In this document: positions 5,805 to 11,743 of the stretch, in pieces | Numbering within the stretch: the stretch's first letter is position 1 | Layout: each line of letters opens with the position of its first letter | Source: JBGPML01 sp041486955 | Lineage (GTDB): Bacteria > Patescibacteriota > UBA1384 > 2-12-FULL-50-11 > DASWYB01 | Assembly (NCBI GenBank): GCA_041486955.1 | Contig: JBGPML010000014.1 | Location: 1-14,448 of the forward strand | DNA length: 14,448 bases | Reading direction: 5' to 3' | Program-made: the position numbers and the translations under genes | Notes under the pieces: generated by a model | What the model was told of the DNA's origin: nothing | Seen by the model: the letters and a program-made list of their open reading frames with translations, nothing else | Databases searched by the model: none

Positions 5805-6137
5805 CTATTTCGGTTGCTGCCTCAGACCCAAAATATTGCCATCGGCATCCTTAACCTGCGCCACTAATAAGCCTCCACCGACATTTTTGGCATCTGCGTG
5901 AAGCTCAGCACCTATGGCTTCTAACCCTTTAAGAGAACTATGAATATCGTCAACATCAATATAGCTCACTACATCTTGGCCATTTGGGTCTAAACCAACT
6001 TCTAGGTCTCCAACCTTATACCCGACATAGTATGTGCCATCGACGTAGGGCTCAACTCCCAGAAATGTATTAAAAAGAGTTTTTGCTTTATCTACGTCCT
6101 TTACCGGAAAGACGATCAGTTTAATGGGATTAGCCAT
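5805..6137 (-). CDS. Glyoxalase/VOC-family protein
   Basis: The 110-residue protein carries the single-domain VOC pattern: IKLIVFPVKDVDKAKTLFNTFLG (5-27), the paired strands YYVGYKVGDLEVGLDP, VVSYIDVDDIHSSLKGLEAIGAEL (56-79), and the closing strands GLLVAQVKDADGNILGLRQQ (89-108). Proteins of this size dimerise, and many bind a divalent metal, but the usual His/Glu ligands are not obvious: the first strand has no His and the last position is a Leu where Glu is common. The substrate is unknown; bleomycin-type binding or glyoxalase activity should not be assumed. AAGGAG lies 5 nt before the ATG. Confidence 0.88.
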   Translation of the reverse strand: MANPIKLIVFPVKDVDKAKTLFNTFLGVEPYVDGTYYVGYKVGDLEVGLDPNGQDVVSYIDVDDIHSSLKGLEAIGAELHADAKNVGGGLLVAQVKDADGNILGLRQQPK

Positions 6138-6340
6138 AAGCTCTCCTTGTATTAGTTACTATAAAATTATAATTGATTATATCAAAAGAAACGGACTAAT
6201 TCCATCCACTTACATATTATTTCAGGGAAAAGTAAACAAGGTACAGACTCTCAAGGTCTGCGTCTTTCTTGGCTCGGTACCACGAATGATGTTCGCATTT
6301 TTTAACGTATAGCGAACGATATTTCTGCTCTCCCTGAATA

Positions 6341-6619
6341 CTAAGGTGTGGGTGGTTGCTTAATTTTAGTTATTATCCAAATTATCATAATAACGATGAG
6401 AGTTTGCTCAAACAAAACAGCCATCTTTAGAGTAATCCAACCAGCAAAGAAGGCGAGAAAACCTAACTGAGTTACTGCATACAGCCAAAATGCCGAAGCA
6501 TAGCTAAGTTTATTTTCCATTGCTTGCTTAGCGGCCCATATACCAACGATAAGGAATATGATATGAGCAACAATAAATAACCATGTTGGCATGGTGTCTA
6601 GAAATCCACCTAAAGGCAT
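6341..6619 (-). CDS. Small three-helix membrane protein, function unknown
   Basis: The 92-residue protein has hydrophobic segments at about 12-30, 41-62 and 66-85, each rich in Ile, Leu, Phe and Trp, and a short KIKQPPTP tail. No known motif is visible. GAGGTG lies 6 nt before the ATG. Upstream on the same strand are a hairpin (6688-6715) and the first copy of the structured repeat, so a leader or regulatory relationship is possible but unproven. The 203-nt stretch downstream (6138-6340) has only weak inverted repeats. Confidence 0.7.
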   Translation of the reverse strand: MPLGGFLDTMPTWLFIVAHIIFLIVGIWAAKQAMENKLSYASAFWLYAVTQLGFLAFFAGWITLKMAVLFEQTLIVIMIIWIITKIKQPPTP

Positions 6620-6687
6620 TATTAATCACCTCGATTCTGAACTACATTAAATATATATCCTTATTAAACGTTAATTTAATAGGGATA

Positions 6688-6715
6688 GCAAGCATCCGGC
6701 TTTCGGTTGGCTTGC
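6688..6715 (-). terminator. Hairpin between structured repeat A and the membrane-protein gene
   Basis: GCAAGC (6688-6693) pairs with GCTTGC (6710-6715), and inside it CCG pairs with CGG around a GCTTT loop. On the minus strand it follows repeat A and precedes the gene at 6619. It lacks a T run, so it may be a weak terminator or part of the RNA. Confidence 0.35.
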
Positions 6716-6738
6716 CATTCTGAAGCTTTAGCGAAAGA

Positions 6739-6851
6739 TGGCTCTGGAGGTCGGAATACATCTGTCCGCCTATCGGCGGAACCGGCAGATGAGAAAAGGT
6801 CGGACTACGAACCTGTCGTCGTAAGCTCCTCCTTGAAAACCCCTCGGTTTT
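6739..6851. ncRNA. Structured repeat element, copy A
   Basis: The first 30 nt match copy B (8703 onward) with one change (TGGCTC[T/C]GGAGG...). An outer stem CATCTG/CAGATG (6759-6764 with 6786-6791) then encloses an inner stem CCGCC-TATC-GGCGG (6766-6779). In copy B the inner stem is CCGGC/GCCGG, so both sides changed while pairing was kept. Downstream, GGTCG/CGAACC (6798-6813, one bulge) and AAAACC/GGTTTT (6836-6851) correspond in position to hairpins in copy B. A competing fold (GGTT/AACC) exists for the last one. The transcribed strand is not clear: on the minus strand the conserved block reads as a tRNA-like 3' end, GAGCCA. I recognise no known RNA family. Confidence 0.45.
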
Positions 6852-6962
6852 AACCGGAGTTGTACGCCAACCCCGCCATCCTTTAGGGCAATACTTTCCG
6901 CCAGCGGTGAAACTCCCGTTTTCCCGGAACCCCTTCCCACGGTTCGAATCCTAATTTCAAAA

Positions 6963-7003
6963 CAGACGAAAAATCCCGACATTAAGTCGGGACTTTTCGT
7001 CTG
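6963..7003 (-). terminator. Strong intrinsic terminator after the M23-like gene
   Basis: CAGACGAAAA (6963-6972) pairs with TTTTCGTCTG (6994-7003), and TCCCGAC (6974-6980) with GTCGGGA (6986-6992), around an ATTAA loop with one A/C mismatch. On the minus strand the inner GC stem is followed by TTTTT, a textbook terminator, 97 nt past the stop at 7100. It also has TTTT on the plus strand. Its outer arm overlaps a GAGCCA at 7003-7008, as the tRNA-Asn hairpin does. Confidence 0.8.
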
Positions 7004-7099
7004 GCTCCAGCTAGCGGATATATTGAGAACTAAATGTCATGAAGCCATTATGACACTTGGACGGGAGTTTGAACTGCTGCCTGTGGCCTTAAGCCAGTC

Positions 7100-8302
7100 T
7101 TATCGTTCATAAAGTAGCGCTTTGCTCGTGAAGTTGTCGACCTGGCTGGCGGTTTTGTCAGGAAAAATTTCTAATTTTAATTCCCGCTTCGGCAATAGTT
7201 GAATCAATACTGTTCCAACGGTACTAGTATCGAAAACTTTTGGATAGTCGCCGACATGCATGAAATCTTCATTTATCTCTACGCCTGTTTTGCTATCTGC
7301 CCAGCCAAAATGAAGCAGTTCGTATTTTACCAATCCGATTTCTGGTGTGACGTCTTTGGGATCGGGACCATTACCTTTGACAAAAAAGGCAGACGGAGCA
7401 TCAATAAAATTACCAAGCGAAATTTCAACCAGCTTAGGATCGACGTGATTATAGGCGAATGCGGCATGCCATTTGTAATAATGGGCTTGATCATTGTCTA
7501 AACCTTTGTAGCCATTAGTTCCTTGCTTATACCAATTGCCTAACAATGTTCCGTCGGTGTCATAATCAATTTTACCGCCGAGCGGGGGCACCGTGCGAAT
7601 GTTCTTAACTAGCAGTTGACTTCTGATCGGTTCGTCAAAGTATCCGAATGGATCAACCGCGTGGAGTTTCCACCATTCTCTTTCGTATGTTTGCTGGTTG
7701 ATCAAGCCGGGCAAGGTAACATTTTCGTCCGAGAGCGACAGGTCGCAGCATTGCCTCGAGCCGGTATAGCCGATAATGTCACCTTTTTTAACTGGGTAAT
7801 GAAGATTTGCTACAAACTGCTTATCGCCCACCGTTTGAGCCAACCCAGTTGCAAATTCCGCCAAATGGCCAATACCGCTTTTAACACCACAACCGTAATC
7901 TAGCCAAATTCCATAGTCGAAGCCTCTCGGAGCAAAGTTGGCACCAACATTAGAGGATTTTTCGGCTTGTATGACCTGGCCATCCGTTAAGGCATAAACA
8001 GGGTAGCGGCCACCGTTATTTTCATCGTGAATAATGTAAATATGGTCAGTCGGCGTCACATGCGGGCCAAACATCCGGCCCATCGGCACTATGTGGTCAA
8101 TATTCGTCGGGTTGATTGGTGAGAGCGTGAATTTTGGCAACCTACAACTACTCGTTTGAGTTGGGGTAGCGTTCAAAGTGATAGGCTGGTTCAAACTGGT
8201 TTTAAAAAGACGGGAGCCAGCAAATACAAGTACTGCTAGTCCTAAACCAGCAACACATATCTTAAGCCAAAAAACTAACCTTTTTTTCGTAGACGAGTCC
8301 AT
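7100..8302 (-). CDS. Membrane-anchored M23 (LytM)-like protein, probably degenerate
   Basis: The 400-residue protein has an N-terminal anchor (about 10-30) and a large extracytoplasmic part. Residues 70-182 resemble the M23/LytM fold: MGRMFGPHVTPTDHIYI with H81 and D86, PVYALTDGQVIQAEKSS (101-117, the usual 'PV.A..dG.V'), YGIWLDYGCGVKSGIGHL with H146, and VKKGDIIGYTGS (171-182, 'v..Gq.iG..G.tG'). The second histidine of the HxH motif is absent (GIGHLAE), so hydrolase activity is doubtful. Residues 205-400 hold the DPFGYF...RSQLLVKNIR stretch and an all-beta-looking C-terminal region that I do not recognise; CC at 185-186 could form disulphides. No ribosome site precedes the ATG; a weak -10 (TACGAT) lies 6 nt upstream. 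A strong terminator follows. Confidence 0.6.
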   Translation of the reverse strand: MDSSTKKRLVFWLKICVAGLGLAVLVFAGSRLFKTSLNQPITLNATPTQTSSCRLPKFTLSPINPTNIDHIVPMGRMFGPHVTPTDHIYIIHDENNGGRYPVYALTDGQVIQAEKSSNVGANFAPRGFDYGIWLDYGCGVKSGIGHLAEFATGLAQTVGDKQFVANLHYPVKKGDIIGYTGSRQCCDLSLSDENVTLPGLINQQTYEREWWKLHAVDPFGYFDEPIRSQLLVKNIRTVPPLGGKIDYDTDGTLLGNWYKQGTNGYKGLDNDQAHYYKWHAAFAYNHVDPKLVEISLGNFIDAPSAFFVKGNGPDPKDVTPEIGLVKYELLHFGWADSKTGVEINEDFMHVGDYPKVFDTSTVGTVLIQLLPKRELKLEIFPDKTASQVDNFTSKALLYER

Positions 8303-8308
8303 AGGCTT

Positions 8309-8314
8309 ATCGTA
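8309..8314 (-). promoter_or_regulatory. Candidate -10 of the M23-like gene (leaderless)
   Basis: TACGAT lies 6 nt upstream of the ATG at 8302, the same distance as at several other genes here. The box matches the consensus at four of six bases and no -35 is evident, so this is weak on its own. Confidence 0.3.
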
Positions 8315-8401
8315 TCAGAAAAAAGCACCTAATTTCTTAGACACTTTTTCATGGCTCCCAGTCGTAGACGATGTTAGAACCGCAATTCGTCAATCTTCTT
8401 C

Positions 8402-8632
8402 TTAGGCGTCTTGCAATGAATCAAAACCATTCTTGAAGTCTTGGTGCCATTTTTCTTGTTCTTCTTTGCTCAATTTCATCATACCATCAATGGCTGCCTT
8501 GTGATCATCGTCTCCCGACTGCACCATTCCCATGACATGTTGTTTACTATTTTCCCCCATCTCTTCGGGAGTTTCGCCCAAGATCACAGCATCACACGCA
8601 CCACGAAGATCCCTACATGTTGTTTTCTTCAT
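8402..8632 (-). CDS. DUF1059-family small protein
   Basis: The 76-residue protein opens with KKTTCRDLRGACDAVILGETPEE (2-24), the DUF1059 signature: a CRDLG-type start, a second Cys after the Gly/Ala turn, then the 'v.geT.eEv' segment and a helix (MGENSKQHVMGMV). The second half (MMKLSKEEQEKWHQDFKNGFDSL) is an acidic/basic helix pair not typical of the shortest members. C6 and C13 are the only cysteines and could bind metal or act in redox chemistry, but no function is established for the family. AGAGGAG lies 8 nt before the ATG. Repeat copy B and a hairpin terminator lie directly upstream on the same strand. Confidence 0.82.
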   Translation of the reverse strand: MKKTTCRDLRGACDAVILGETPEEMGENSKQHVMGMVQSGDDDHKAAIDGMMKLSKEEQEKWHQDFKNGFDSLQDA

Positions 8633-8669
8633 AATAAATACTCCTCTAACTATATATTAACAAACAAGA

Positions 8670-8701
8670 GGCGTGCTGGTAACTTATTTTACATTCACGC
8701 C
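8670..8701 (-). terminator. Hairpin with T-rich tail between repeat B and the DUF1059 gene
   Basis: GGCGTG (8670-8675) pairs with CACGCC (8696-8701) across a 20-nt loop. On the minus strand the stem is followed by TCTTGTTTG. It would end a minus-strand transcript from tRNA-Asn or repeat B 38 nt before the DUF1059 start. Confidence 0.45.
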
Positions 8702-8702
8702 C

Positions 8703-8816
8703 TGGCTCCGGAGGTCGGAATACATCTGTCCGGCAGTTGCCGGAACCGGGCAGATGGCCGGGATAGGTGTTGGCCACCGCCAACTCGATCGTACTTGCCC
8801 GGCGAACCTTCGGTTC
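8703..8816. ncRNA. Structured repeat element, copy B
   Basis: This copy has the same order as copy A. A near-identical 30-nt block (8703-8732) leads into stem CATCTG/CAGATG (8723-8728 with 8751-8756) enclosing CCGGC-AGTT-GCCGG (8730-8743). Then come a hairpin GTTGGC-CACC-GCCAAC (8769-8784) and a hairpin GAACC-TTC-GGTTC (8804-8816). Spacing between the first and last hairpins is nearly the same as in copy A (47 versus 44 nt). The block at 8703-8719 also equals the tRNA-Asn 3' end at 8869-8885 with one mismatch. On the minus strand it sits between the tRNA-Asn hairpin and a terminator-like hairpin. Confidence 0.45.
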
Positions 8817-8832
8817 TCATCATGCTTTCTAA

Positions 8833-8872
8833 GCCAAGAGACAACCCGCATTAAGGCGGACTCTCTCTTGGC
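8833..8872 (-). terminator. Hairpin overlapping the 3' end of tRNA-Asn
   Basis: GCCAAGAGA (8833-8841) pairs exactly with TCTCTTGGC (8864-8872), and CCGC (8846-8849) with GCGG (8856-8859). One arm contains the encoded CCA and discriminator base of tRNA-Asn, so the unprocessed 3' trailer would hide the CCA end. No T run follows; it may act in termination or 3' processing. Confidence 0.5.
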
Positions 8873-8943
8873 TCCGGAGCTCGGACTCGAACCGAGAACC
8901 CTCACGTTAACAGCGTGGTGCTCTGCCATTGAGCTACTCCGGA
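8869..8943 (-). tRNA. tRNA-Asn (GTT) with encoded CCA
   Basis: The folded gene reads acceptor TCCGGAG (5') with CTCCGGA (3'), D-arm GCTC-AATGGCA-GAGC, anticodon loop CTGTTAA with anticodon GTT, and T-arm CTCGG-TTCGAGT-CCGAG. Discriminator G and an encoded CCA (8869-8871) follow. All stems pair except the first anticodon-stem pair (C-A). The body is 72 nt. It reads asparagine codons AAC and AAT. It lies 113 nt downstream of the membrane-protein gene on the same strand and is followed immediately by a hairpin that uses its 3' end, then by structured repeat B. Confidence 0.96.
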
Positions 8944-9056
8944 ATAATATTCGTCCTGGCAAGCAGGCCGAATAGTCTAAAGACAAAATACAGGAAAGCA
9001 TTCAGACATTGGTATTTTATCACCCCTATCTGTACCTGTAAAGCAAGAAGAAAGCT

Positions 9057-9632
9057 CTAAACTTCTTTATTATTCAAGTATTTTTCGAGGCCGACAATAA
9101 CGAGAAATAAAGCAGCTAAAGTAATAATCCAAGCGGTCAGGACCTGTTGGGTTAATTTATTTTCTCGTATTTCAACTTCACGGAGTGATCGGCCGACCAA
9201 AACATATCCTGTTTTGCCTTCATTAACCGATGTGACAACGGTTGCGATCCGTACATCCTTTTGTGGTTGCCAGGTTAACCGATCTTGACCGTGTTCAAGC
9301 GTATAAGAAAAAACACCAGTAGGTGGTGACGGTGCTTCATTGTCGAGCGTACCATTGGAAGCAACTGAAACAGCTGATGCATCATAGAAAATAACAAATT
9401 CTTTTAAACTCTTGGCGATATCAATTTGATTCGTTCCGGCTAATGCTTTGGGATCCTGGCCTTTTTCCCAAGCGGCGGCTAAATCTTCCGCCATTTGAAT
9501 TTGCGGATCGTTGGCAGACTGCCGAAAATTCTGCTGAACGGCGGCACATACTAAGCCGCTCATGAGAGTTGCTACCAAGGCCAAGGGAATCCAAGCCTTA
9601 AAAGTTTCGGCTGAGGTATAAGTATTATTCAT
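9057..9632 (-). CDS. Two-helix membrane protein with extracytoplasmic sensor-like domain
   Basis: The 191-residue protein has a first membrane helix at about 13-33, an outside domain of about 130 residues, and a second helix at about 166-183 before a short charged tail (KYLNNKEV). The outside part resembles the extracellular sensor region of two-component kinases: an initial helix (AEDLAAAWEKGQ), VIFYDASAVSVASNGTLD, LTWQPQKDVRIATVVTSV and GYVLVGRSLREVEIRE before the second helix. No kinase, HAMP or GGDEF domain follows, so it is either a stand-alone sensor piece or a membrane protein of unknown role. No ribosome site precedes the ATG; a good promoter with its -10 six nt upstream predicts a leaderless mRNA. 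Confidence 0.75.
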   Translation of the reverse strand: MNNTYTSAETFKAWIPLALVATLMSGLVCAAVQQNFRQSANDPQIQMAEDLAAAWEKGQDPKALAGTNQIDIAKSLKEFVIFYDASAVSVASNGTLDNEAPSPPTGVFSYTLEHGQDRLTWQPQKDVRIATVVTSVNEGKTGYVLVGRSLREVEIRENKLTQQVLTAWIITLAALFLVIVGLEKYLNNKEV

Positions 9633-9638
9633 GACGCA

Positions 9639-9666
9639 AGTATACAGAGGCTCGGTAATATATCAA
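9639..9666 (-). promoter_or_regulatory. Leaderless promoter of the two-helix membrane protein gene
   Basis: TTGATA (9661-9666), 16-nt spacer, TATACT (9639-9644), then 6 nt to the ATG at 9632. Both boxes match the sigma-70 consensus at five of six bases. No Shine-Dalgarno sequence is present. Confidence 0.65.
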
Positions 9667-9711
9667 GGGTTGGTATGTATTATCGTTTGAGTGATTCCGG
9701 GATTAACGCTC

Positions 9712-9768
9712 TTGACATATACTATGTAAAGGAGCATACCGAAAGTAAATTATCCTCGAGGAGGTTCC
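9712..9768 (+). promoter_or_regulatory. Candidate -35 and strong ribosome site of the HdeD-like gene
   Basis: TTGACA at 9712-9717 is a perfect -35, but the sequence 16-18 nt further (around CATACC, 9735-9740) is a poor -10. GAGGAGG at 9758-9764 lies 5 nt before the ATG and is among the strongest ribosome sites in the window. Confidence 0.35.
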
Positions 9769-9769
9769 C

Positions 9770-10351
9770 ATGAATGAAACTACAGAAGTAAAACGATTTT
9801 TGCACAGTCTATGGTGGATGTTTCTCCTGCGAGGCCTTGTTTTACTCCTTCTTGGAATTATTGCGATTGCCTGGCCTGGAATTACGATATTAGCTTTATC
9901 GATCGTTTTTGCCATTCATGTTATCCTCATCGGCGTCATAAATATCATCATGGGAATCCACGGGCTGCGTCGTCAGAAACTGGCTTTTTTGACTCTCATA
10001 TTAGGTATTCTGGAAGTAGGTGCAGGCGTTTACACCCTACAGGCCCCGGGTTTTACCGTCGCCGTCTTTATTCTTGTAATTGGCTTCACCTTTATCATCC
10101 AGGGCATTCTGGGAATAATCTCTGCATTTGATGCCAGTTATGAAGGTGATCATCGCTATATTGCCGTAATTTTCGGAGCCGTCAGTATTATCGCCGGCTT
10201 TTTGGTTGCCCGTTATCCCGCGGCCGGCGGCATTGCCTTTATCTGGATGATTGGTGCATATGGATTGATTGTGGGTGCTTTGCAAACCGCCTTAGCATTG
10301 GGATTGAAATCAGAATTTGAAAAAGCAGAAACAGAACTCGCCTCAGCCTAA
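9770..10351 (+). CDS. HdeD-like (DUF308) membrane protein
   Basis: The 193-residue protein has six hydrophobic segments (about 16-36, 40-60, 70-88, 93-114, 127-147 and 150-175) in three pairs, the HdeD/DUF308 layout. Family traits seen are WWMFLLRGLVLLLLGIIAIAWPG (15-37), a repeat-like GILEVGAGVYTLQAPGFT, and a GAVSIIAGFLVARYP turn before the last helix. HdeD of E. coli helps with acid resistance, but most family members have no defined role, so the name describes the fold only. A GAGGAGG ribosome site and a TTGACA box precede it. It converges on the methyltransferase gene, with a hairpin terminator between them at 10395-10420. Confidence 0.9.
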   Translation: MNETTEVKRFLHSLWWMFLLRGLVLLLLGIIAIAWPGITILALSIVFAIHVILIGVINIIMGIHGLRRQKLAFLTLILGILEVGAGVYTLQAPGFTVAVFILVIGFTFIIQGILGIISAFDASYEGDHRYIAVIFGAVSIIAGFLVARYPAAGGIAFIWMIGAYGLIVGALQTALALGLKSEFEKAETELASA

Positions 10352-10394
10352 CTATTTCTAATTACTTTTCGTACCGTTCGTTTTCGGTTTGCCA

Positions 10395-10420
10395 TACACC
10401 TGTCAGGATTGACAGGTGTA
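10395..10420. terminator. Perfect 11-bp hairpin between convergent genes
   Basis: TACACCTGTCA pairs with TGACAGGTGTA around a GGAT loop. It lies 43 nt past the HdeD-like stop. A mixed A/T tail (ATGATTTAATATAT) follows on the plus strand, weaker than a pure T run. The palindrome could serve both transcripts. Confidence 0.65.
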
Positions 10421-10511
10421 ATGATTTAATATATACCAACCTAGCTCAGTCAACGAGTCGCAATTTGGATGTTGACGGGAATAAATGAAGCGACTTATTG
10501 TTCTCCGCCTG

Positions 10512-11207
10512 TCAAAGTCGGAGGATGTTTTGGGTTGATTGAAAGAGCTTAAGTCGGTAATGACCGATCGTGCCGGATTGATCAGTGAAAACAATCTCTT
10601 TCAACCACCGCAATTCTGAAAATTGTGCGACTCCGCCACCGCCCCACGCGACAATGGTTATTGAACGTTTCTTGGCTAAGTCGTGGAGTCGTTTTAACAC
10701 TTCCGTAATCGTCGCGTTGCCAAAAGGATTAAATAAGAAAAATATTGTTCCATCAGAAAAATCACTGTCCAAAACATTTTGACGACTTATTTGAGCATTC
10801 GAAATACTAAAACGATCAATAGCCTTTTGTATCATTCCAACTCGTTCGGGCACAATCTCAATTCCTCGAAACAATGATTGACGGGTCAGTGCACCGTAAA
10901 GCAATACCCGTCCATACCCGGCGCCCAGGTCATAAACCACATCAGTTTCTGATGGGTCAACGACCTCTAAAAAGATTCGAGTAAAATCATACGGGGTACC
11001 TTCATAGGTAAATTGTTCCGGTCCATAACGTCGGCTTATGGTCCGTTGGTTCACCCCAGTCTCAACTGTGGCGATATCTAATCCAAGAAAATCATCAAGA
11101 ATCTCGTCGGAGAGGTCGATTTTTTGAGTGTCGTAGGCTTTGAAAATATCGCGAACGGAATGAGGGTTTGTGTTTATGCGTTGCTTGAGATCATCCGAAA
11201 TGAGCAT
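10512..11207 (-). CDS. Class I SAM-dependent methyltransferase
   Basis: The 231-residue protein has a non-conserved N-terminal helical part (1-60) and a Rossmann core. Motif I is VVYDLGAGYGRVLLYGAL (90-107), with the D/ExGxGxG glycine loop. The acidic residue ending strand 2 is E117 in FRGIEIVPERV. Motif IV is FFLFNPFG (156-163), resembling the NPP(F/Y)-type catalytic loop of N-methyltransferases but with FG in place of the second Pro and aromatic. The short lid YGPEQFTYEGTPYDFTRIFLEVV (61-83) resembles those of protein or small-molecule methyltransferases. The substrate cannot be named. The ATG has no ribosome site, but a perfect TATAAT sits 6 nt upstream, so the mRNA should be leaderless. 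Confidence 0.85.
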   Translation of the reverse strand: MLISDDLKQRINTNPHSVRDIFKAYDTQKIDLSDEILDDFLGLDIATVETGVNQRTISRRYGPEQFTYEGTPYDFTRIFLEVVDPSETDVVYDLGAGYGRVLLYGALTRQSLFRGIEIVPERVGMIQKAIDRFSISNAQISRQNVLDSDFSDGTIFFLFNPFGNATITEVLKRLHDLAKKRSITIVAWGGGGVAQFSELRWLKEIVFTDQSGTIGHYRLKLFQSTQNILRL

Positions 11208-11213
11208 TTTGTT

Positions 11214-11219
11214 ATTATA
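11214..11219 (-). promoter_or_regulatory. Consensus -10 of the methyltransferase gene (leaderless)
   Basis: TATAAT followed by AACAAA and the ATG at 11207, so transcription would begin at the start codon. No convincing -35 is seen at 16-18 nt. Confidence 0.55.
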
Positions 11220-11257
11220 CAGGGCTTTTTTTAGACTCGCACTAGTAGCTTAAACAA

Positions 11258-11288
11258 AAAGAAAAACTCCGTTACCAGAGCTTTTCTT
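11258..11288 (-). terminator. Intrinsic terminator after the DUF4383-like gene
   Basis: On the minus strand CTCTG-GTAA-CGGAG forms a GNRA-capped stem, extended by AAGAAAAG with TTTTTCTT (wobble pairs included), and ends in TTTTTCTTTTTG. It lies 20 nt past the stop at 11308. The A/T symmetry means it could work on the plus strand as well. Confidence 0.75.
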
Positions 11289-11307
11289 CTTTCGATTCAA
11301 CTTACAA

Positions 11308-11682
11308 CTATGCCGTTGATGGTTGTCCACGAGCGGCTAACAAAGCCCAAATACCCACGCCGAGGTGGAGAATCAAATCTGCCGGGCTTTCTAAGCTTGT
11401 ACCCATGAAGTCGGTACTGAAAAAATTATAAAGACCAAAGAATAACGCCAAGAGACCAACAAGTGTAACAAGCATTTTATGACTCGATGCCGGCAAAGCA
11501 TAGGCTGCGACAAGAGCCACTACACCCAAGATAAGATGAGCCCAGTTTTCTCCGTTATCGAACCACCAGGTCGCGCCAAAAATACTCTTATCCGGCGTGG
11601 GACCGATTACTCCGTAAAAGCCAAGTACACCAAGCAGCACTAGGATAATTCCACCTAGAATGAGGAATTGCTTCGGATTCAT
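11308..11682 (-). CDS. DUF4383-like four-helix membrane protein
   Basis: From the ATG at 11682 it has 124 residues and four hydrophobic segments (about 5-27, 44-62, 69-88 and 100-116). The HLILGVVALVAAYALP stretch after NGENWAH, and the closing ADLILHLGVGIWALLAARG, match the DUF4383 pattern, in which conserved His residues begin helices 2 and 4 (H48 and H104 here). The function of the family is unknown. An in-frame GTG at 11691 overlaps the GGGAGG ribosome site and is rejected; GGGAGG lies 8 nt before the ATG. A strong terminator follows, and the neighbouring cupredoxin gene ends 61 nt upstream. Confidence 0.8.
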   Translation of the reverse strand: MNPKQFLILGGIILVLLGVLGFYGVIGPTPDKSIFGATWWFDNGENWAHLILGVVALVAAYALPASSHKMLVTLVGLLALFFGLYNFFSTDFMGTSLESPADLILHLGVGIWALLAARGQPSTA

Positions 11683-11743
11683 AACAATCACCTCCCTTGC
11701 TAACTCTACTATAGTCCTCGGTTAAGAGGCTCGCAAGCGTTTC

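Larger units (their letters stand above)
6620..7099. other. Gene-free stretch holding a hairpin, structured repeat copy A and a terminator
   Basis: No coding sequence is credible here. The one long minus frame (6770-6982) encodes an Arg-rich product of the kind produced by reading across RNA genes. From the left it holds a hairpin (6688-6715), repeat copy A (6739 to about 6851), about 110 nt with several GC-rich self-complementary stretches and a tRNA T-arm-like GGTTCGAATCC (6941-6951) without a matching tRNA body, and the strong terminator (6963-7003). The remainder to 7099 shows nothing I recognise. Confidence 0.55.

Noticed and set aside
6124..6312. 62-codon plus frame
   Set aside because: It overlaps the VOC start antisense, has no ribosome site, and its product is low-information.
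6244..6317. Inverted repeats CAGAC/GTCTG and GTTCGC/GCGAAC in 6138-6340
   Set aside because: Arms of 5-6 bases with loops of 7 and 15 and no T run; too weak to call terminators.
6770..6982. 70-codon minus frame in the structured region
   Set aside because: The Arg/Gly-rich product runs across hairpins and repeat A and has the character of a frame read through RNA-coding DNA.
7000..7120. Possible tRNA or tmRNA end near GAGCCA at 7003-7008
   Set aside because: No complementary acceptor strand, T-stem or anticodon arm could be found on either strand.
6739..8816. CRISPR array or IS element as explanation for the two repeat copies
   Set aside because: Only two copies nearly 2 kb apart, no regular spacers, no transposase, no terminal inverted repeats.
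8684..9001. 105-codon minus frame, and plus frames at 8673-8975 and 8441-8854
   Set aside because: They read through tRNA-Asn and repeat B; text such as SSMAEHHAVNVRVLGSSPSSG is the translated tRNA gene.
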